A stretch of 19,205 nucleotides of DNA from Pseudomonadota bacterium (GTDB taxonomy: Bacteria; Pseudomonadota; Alphaproteobacteria; Rhizobiales; Xanthobacteraceae). A model generated the notes under the pieces. The model made no database searches and was not told where the DNA came from. It saw only the letters and a program-made list of their open reading frames with translations. The number at the start of each line of letters is the position of its first letter. The first letter of the stretch is position 1. The translations under genes and the position numbers were made by a program. The stretch spans positions 1-19,205 of the forward strand of contig JAEVZN010000244.1 of the NCBI GenBank assembly GCA_023392205.1, given 5' to 3'. Positions 15,195 to 19,205 of the stretch are shown here, in pieces.

Positions 15195-16979
15195 TTAGTC
15201 CCCGGAGAGCGGCGTATCGAGCACCGACGACGCGCCTTCGACAATGGCGAGTTCCAGCCCTTGTCCCTGCACCGCGATCTGTTCTGCAAAGAAGCGGGCA
15301 AGACCGATACGCGAGGCCGTTGCCGCATCGCCATTGCCATTGATCCGGATCGAGGCCAGCGCCTCGTTGGCGAGGAGACAGCCGCCGGCGGCAATGCCGA
15401 ACAGCCGCAGATAGGGCGTGGCGCCCGCAAGCGCGGCGCGCGGATTGTTGCGCAGCTGCGCGATCAGCCAATGCGTCGCGGCTTCCAGTGCATCCAGCGC
15501 CTCGGACAGCCGCGCGGCACTGGCACCGAAGGCCGGATCGTTGGCCGCGCGCAGGCGCTGCACGATCTTGCGCAGATCGCGGATATAGTCTTCCACCGTT
15601 GCGCCATCGTTGAGGGTGAGCTTGCGGTTGACCAGATCGATGGCCTGGATGCCGTTGGTGCCTTCATAGATCGCGGCGATGCGCGCGTCGCGATAATGCT
15701 GGGCTGCGCCGGTCTCCTCGATATAGCCGGTCCCGCCATGCACCTGCACGCCGAGCGAGGCGACCTCGATTCCGATATCGGTGGAGAAAGCTTTTGCGAC
15801 AGGCGTGAGCAGAGCCGCGCGCGCCTGCGCGGCCTTGCGGGCGCTCTCGTCGCTGTCCAGATGCGCGCGGTCGAGCGCGATGGCGGTGGCATAGCAGATA
15901 GCGCGGGCGGCACGCGTGAGCGCCTGCATGGTGAGCAGCATGCGGCGCACATCGGCATGCTGCACGATCGGCACCGGACCCTGTCCGCCGGTGTCCTCGT
16001 CGCGGCCCTGTTTGCGCTCGCGTGCATAATGCAGCGCGTGCTGCGTCGCGCGTTCGGCAATGGCGACGCCGGACAATCCCACTGCCAGCCGCGCCTCGTT
16101 CATCATGGTGAACATGCAGGCCATGCCGGCATGTTCGCGGCCGATCAGATAGCCGACCGCGCCGCCCTCATCACCGAACACCATGGTGCAGGTGGGGGAG
16201 GCGTGCAGCCCCATCTTGTGCTCGATGGAATGCGCGTGCACATCGTTGCGCGCGCCTGGCGTGCCGTCGTCGTTGAGCAGATATTTCGGCACCAGAAACA
16301 GCGAGATGCCTTTCGTACCCGGCGGCGCATCGGGCAGCCGCGCCAGCACGAAGTGAACGATGTTGTCGGTGAGGTCGTGCTCGCCATAGGTGATGAAGAT
16401 CTTCTGCCCGAACAGCCGGTAGCTGCCGTCACCGGCGCGTTCGGCGCGGGTGCGCAGCGCGCCGACATCGGAGCCCGCCTGCGGCTCGGTGAGCTGCATC
16501 GTGCCCATCCATGCGCCGGTGACGAGCTTTTCCAGATAGGCGGCCTTGAGCGCGTCGCTGCCATGCGCGGCCAGCGCGTCGATTCCGGCCATGGTGAGGA
16601 CCGGGCCGATGCCGAAGGCCATGGAGGCGGATTGCCACATCTCGACGCAGGCGGCATTCACCGCGCGCGGCAGGCCTTGACCGCCCCATGACGCGGGCGC
16701 GGCGAGCCCGTTCCAGCCGGCCGCCGCCCAGGCGGTATAGGCCTCCTTCCAGCCCGGCGGCATGGTCATGCGGCCGTCTTTCAGGGCCGCGCCGTGCCGG
16801 TCGCCATCGGCATTGAGCGGCGCGATCACGTCACCGGCGAAGCGCCCGGCCTCGGCCAGCACTGCCTCCAGATCGTCGGCGCCGAAATCGCCGTAAAGCC
16901 CCGCCGCCAGCGCCTCGTCCATCCCCGCCCCCTCGCGGAGCGCGAAGGCGATATCGTCGACCGGTGCGCGAAAGGTCAT
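15195..16979 (-). CDS. Acyl-CoA dehydrogenase (long, DmdC/FadE-like)
   Basis: The 594-residue flavoprotein belongs to the longer acyl-CoA dehydrogenases that carry an extra C-terminal domain, the group of DmdC-like enzymes. The N-terminal acyl-CoA dehydrogenase segment is followed by MQLTEPQAGSDVGALRTRA at about 161-179 and GQKIFITYGEHDL at about 191-203. VQVHGGTGYIEETG lies at about 411-424 and the catalytic-glutamate motif is IYEGTNGIQAIDLVNRKL (E439). It oxidises an acyl-CoA to the 2-enoyl-CoA and passes electrons to ETF. The chain length or branching of the substrate cannot be read. The ATG at 16979 has GGAG about 10 nt upstream. The gene is first in the operon with the enoyl-CoA hydratase/isomerase. 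Confidence 0.94.
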   Translation of the reverse strand: MTFRAPVDDIAFALREGAGMDEALAAGLYGDFGADDLEAVLAEAGRFAGDVIAPLNADGDRHGAALKDGRMTMPPGWKEAYTAWAAAGWNGLAAPASWGGQGLPRAVNAACVEMWQSASMAFGIGPVLTMAGIDALAAHGSDALKAAYLEKLVTGAWMGTMQLTEPQAGSDVGALRTRAERAGDGSYRLFGQKIFITYGEHDLTDNIVHFVLARLPDAPPGTKGISLFLVPKYLLNDDGTPGARNDVHAHSIEHKMGLHASPTCTMVFGDEGGAVGYLIGREHAGMACMFTMMNEARLAVGLSGVAIAERATQHALHYARERKQGRDEDTGGQGPVPIVQHADVRRMLLTMQALTRAARAICYATAIALDRAHLDSDESARKAAQARAALLTPVAKAFSTDIGIEVASLGVQVHGGTGYIEETGAAQHYRDARIAAIYEGTNGIQAIDLVNRKLTLNDGATVEDYIRDLRKIVQRLRAANDPAFGASAARLSEALDALEAATHWLIAQLRNNPRAALAGATPYLRLFGIAAGGCLLANEALASIRINGNGDAATASRIGLARFFAEQIAVQGQGLELAIVEGASSVLDTPLSGD

Positions 16980-17207
16980 CGGGACAAACTCCGGATGCGG
17001 ACAGGCGGCTCTGATCAGGGCTAGTCCAGCCTCCCGCGGGGGTCAATCGCGGGCGGACGGAGGTTGGAAAGCCGGCCGGCCATTGCGACATTAAACATTG
17101 CAGGGGAGGCACGGCGCGGCTATTTTCCGCGCGGCTCGCAAGGGGATACGCCATGCTCCGGAACCGGTAGGGTCCGGGACCGCGGCCTTGAGCCTTCCCG
17201 ACACTGC

Positions 17208-17282
17208 TGGGGCGTAGCCAAGTGGTAAGGCAGCGGATTTTGATTCCGCCATTCCCTGGTTCGAATCCAGGCGCCCCAGCCA
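17208..17282 (+). tRNA. tRNA-Gln (anticodon TTG)
   Basis: The gene folds as a complete cloverleaf. The acceptor stem TGGGGCG pairs with CGCCCCA, and the D arm is GCC-AAGTGGTAA-GGC. The anticodon arm is GCGGA-TTTTGAT-TCCGC with anticodon TTG, and the T arm is CCTGG-TTCGAAT-CCAGG. The discriminator G is followed by an encoded CCA. It is 75 nt with a short five-base variable loop. It stands alone and is followed directly by less GC-rich DNA and a recombinase gene. Confidence 0.97.
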
Positions 17283-17509
17283 GTGATTAAGTAATTGATA
17301 TAGCTGGATTATTTACGTTTTGGATGGTGAGGATTTCTGCCCGTTTTCCGCGACTTTCTGGCGGTTTGTTATCGACCAATTTTCATCGGAGACATTTTCT
17401 CGCGCCATGTTGCGCGAAATGTCACAAATATCTCTCGGCGGCCATTTCGTGGTTGGCGCGGCGTGGCAGTTGCTGTGGTCGGTGGGGAAGTCAAAGCGCG
17501 ATCTTTGCC
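17283..17509. other. Gap between tRNA-Gln and the recombinase gene
   Basis: These 227 bases start with AT-rich sequence (AGTGATTAAGTAATTGATATAG) in contrast with the GC-rich DNA left of the tRNA. Open frames exist on both strands but overlap the recombinase tail and have no ribosome binding site. No repeat of the tRNA 3' end is visible inside the window. This may be the junction of an integrated element. Confidence 0.4.
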
Positions 17510-19205
17510 TCAGTGAAAGCCAAGCAGCGCGCGTTGCGCGGACCAATCGGCTGGCAACTGCGCGGTCAACCGCATTAGACGCTTTGCACTGAGATGCCGC
17601 GGCTGCTGGCCGTTGACGATCGCCGTGGCTATGTCGGGCGCCAGCCAACGTAATCGCAGCAGGATGTATAGATAGTCAGATGTAACCCGCTCTTCGCGCG
17701 CGATGTCATGCACAGTGAGGGATGTATTTTCAGCAAGCCGCCGATGAACATCATGGGCGCGCGTGACGACGCGCAGAAGGCTCATGTCCGGTGGCCGATT
17801 GTCATCTGAAGCCTCGACCAGCAGTTTCATCTCGCGACCGACGCGGGGTAGCTGGATGGGCGCTTTGAGGCTGACTGTCTGGTCGGCTGGATCGATGGGT
17901 TTCCCTTGTAATAACTCTAGACGTCCGGAGTTGAGCAACCCCGCGAGACGGCTTCGAGAGACGTAGATCTTGACGCTATCGCGACCAACTTCGACGCGGC
18001 GGGCCAACGCTGTGAAGATCGTTCGGGTCCGCTCAGGTGTCTGACCCAGCGCCTCGGCAAGCTGACTACTACGATTGAACAGAAGCGCGTGGCCCGAATT
18101 GTGGAGGTGATCGTCGTCGAGCGCGCCGAGCAATTGCTTGCGGCTGGAAAGAAGGCTCCGAAGTCTTTCGACAACGATGAGTTCGAGGTCTCCGGCTGGA
18201 ATCCGCTGCCGGTTTGAGGAAGGCATTTTGTCCCCTTTCACGAGCGACGCCGACACATAATACCGATACCGCTTGCCCTTCTTGACAGACCATGTGGGCG
18301 TCAGCCGCTCGCCGGTTTCGTGGAAGAGCAGGCCAGTCAGCAGGCTGGGCGCCTTGCTGTTGGCCCCATTGGATCGCTCGATCCGGTTCTTGGAAAGCAC
18401 GGCCTGGACCGAGTCCCACAGCGGCTTGTCGACAATCGCCTTGTGTTCACCAGGATAGGCATTGCCCTTGTGGACTGCCTCGCCACGGTAGGTCCGGTTC
18501 TGAAGCAGCAGATAAAGTGCTCCCTGTGAGAAGCGCTGATCACCGGATACCGTGCCATCCGGCCGGACACGCCGTTTGCTTCGGATGCCGACCTTGTCGA
18601 GTTCGACTTGAAGCGCCCGGACCGACTTGAGCTTGAGGTAGCGGCGGTAGATGTCGGCGAGGGTCCGGGCCTCTGCTTTGTTGACGACCAGCTTGCGATC
18701 TTTCGCGTCGTAGCCGAGTGGCACGGTTCCACCCATCCATATGCCCTTCTTCTTCGAAGCGGCGACCTTGTCGCGGACGCGTTCGCCGATCAATTCCCGC
18801 TCGAATTGGGCGAAGGACAGTAGAATGTTTAACGTCAGCCGCCCCATACTGGTGGTGGTGTTGAATTGCTGGGTGATTGAGACGAACGAGACGCCACAGC
18901 GGTCGAACACCTCGACCAGTTTTGCGAAATCCGACAGCGCGCGAGTTAGGCGGTCAACTTTATAAACAACGATCACATCGATCCGGCCGGCCTCGATGTC
19001 GGCCAGCAACCGTTGTAGAGAAGGGCGCTCCAACGAACCACCGGAATAGCCACCATCATCATAGTGCGTCGGGATAACAGTCCAGCCTTCGTGCTTCTGC
19101 GACTGGATGAACGCGGTACAGGCCTCTCGCTGAGCGTCGAGAGAATTAAAGTCCTGTTCCAGCCCTTCGTCCGTGGATTTCCGCGTATAGATGGCGCAGC
19201 GGGCT
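17510..19205 (-). CDS. Large serine recombinase (partial, N-terminus beyond right edge)
   Basis: The minus frame is open from the right edge to a stop at 17510, giving about 564 residues. The visible start RCAIYTRKSTDEGLEQDFNS contains the catalytic serine of the resolvase domain (YTRKS), so only a few N-terminal residues are missing. The YKVDRLTRALSDFAKL and FERELIGERVRDK motifs complete the resolvase domain. The recombinase domain follows (about GIWMGGTVPLGYD to PLWDSVQAVL). The zinc-ribbon region (LLTGLLFHETGERLTPTWSVKKGKRYRYYV) lacks the usual cysteines. A helix-turn-helix-like tail ends LPADWSAQRALLGFH, a form common in alphaproteobacterial recombinases. The annotated-looking start at 19033 is only an internal TTG. 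It would cut and join DNA at att sites of a mobile element. It is transcribed toward the tRNA. Confidence 0.92.
   Translation of the reverse strand, partial: ARCAIYTRKSTDEGLEQDFNSLDAQREACTAFIQSQKHEGWTVIPTHYDDGGYSGGSLERPSLQRLLADIEAGRIDVIVVYKVDRLTRALSDFAKLVEVFDRCGVSFVSITQQFNTTTSMGRLTLNILLSFAQFERELIGERVRDKVAASKKKGIWMGGTVPLGYDAKDRKLVVNKAEARTLADIYRRYLKLKSVRALQVELDKVGIRSKRRVRPDGTVSGDQRFSQGALYLLLQNRTYRGEAVHKGNAYPGEHKAIVDKPLWDSVQAVLSKNRIERSNGANSKAPSLLTGLLFHETGERLTPTWSVKKGKRYRYYVSASLVKGDKMPSSNRQRIPAGDLELIVVERLRSLLSSRKQLLGALDDDHLHNSGHALLFNRSSQLAEALGQTPERTRTIFTALARRVEVGRDSVKIYVSRSRLAGLLNSGRLELLQGKPIDPADQTVSLKAPIQLPRVGREMKLLVEASDDNRPPDMSLLRVVTRAHDVHRRLAENTSLTVHDIAREERVTSDYLYILLRLRWLAPDIATAIVNGQQPRHLSAKRLMRLTAQLPADWSAQRALLGFH

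Noticed and set aside
14841..16691. Long plus-strand open frame of 616 codons
   Set aside because: It is antisense to the acyl-CoA dehydrogenase and the hydratase start, and no domain is visible.
17313..17648. Small genes between the tRNA and the recombinase on either strand
   Set aside because: They overlap the recombinase C-terminus and each other, with no ribosome binding sites and no recognisable features.
1..19205. CRISPR array or known defence system
   Set aside because: No regularly spaced direct repeats and no cas or defence-type genes are present in the visible sequence.

Overview
The window looks like chromosome from a GC-rich alphaproteobacterium of the Hyphomicrobiales (Rhizobiales), most likely Bradyrhizobium/Rhodopseudomonas/Pseudolabrys-like. 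The protein families, the aroC-ribB pair, the HSDL2-like dehydrogenase and a CTCATCCTGAG-type palindromic repeat all point that way. The species cannot be named from sequence alone.

Layout. Left (1-4110): a partial Lys/Ala-rich exported protein (-), then a rightward group with chorismate synthase (aroC), a RibB-type riboflavin enzyme carrying a degenerate GTP-cyclohydrolase-II-like tail, an exported VWA/DUF1194 protein and the exonuclease VII small subunit (xseB). Centre-left (4110-8190): a hairpin repeat, an unrecognised possible Rossmann-fold protein (-), a YddA/SbmA-like fused ABC transporter (-) and, divergent from it, a MATE efflux pump. Centre (8240-10980): an RlmD/RumA-like Fe-S RNA methyltransferase (+), a Crp/Fnr-type regulator (-) and, divergent from the regulator, an acetolactate decarboxylase with a signal peptide (+). 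Centre-right (10988-12863): an SDR dehydrogenase followed by a histone-deacetylase-family amidohydrolase, in one minus-strand operon. A hairpin-rich non-coding stretch of about 600 bp separates this from a ring-cleaving (VOC) dioxygenase (+). An acyl-CoA dehydrogenase and an enoyl-CoA hydratase/isomerase form another minus-strand operon (14423-16979).

Right end (17208-19205): an intact tRNA-Gln(UUG) is followed by visibly less GC-rich DNA and a large serine recombinase that runs off the window. This is a plausible edge of an integrated element. Almost everything else is core or catabolic metabolism.

The most interesting local system is the regulator/decarboxylase pair. A perfect 16-bp palindrome with an Fnr-like TGAT-N4-ATCA core lies exactly between the divergent Crp/Fnr gene and the exported acetolactate decarboxylase. 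It suggests a dedicated self-contained switch. Other points of note are an ABC ATPase lacking its D-loop Asp and H-loop His, and the structured non-coding block at about 13010-13330.
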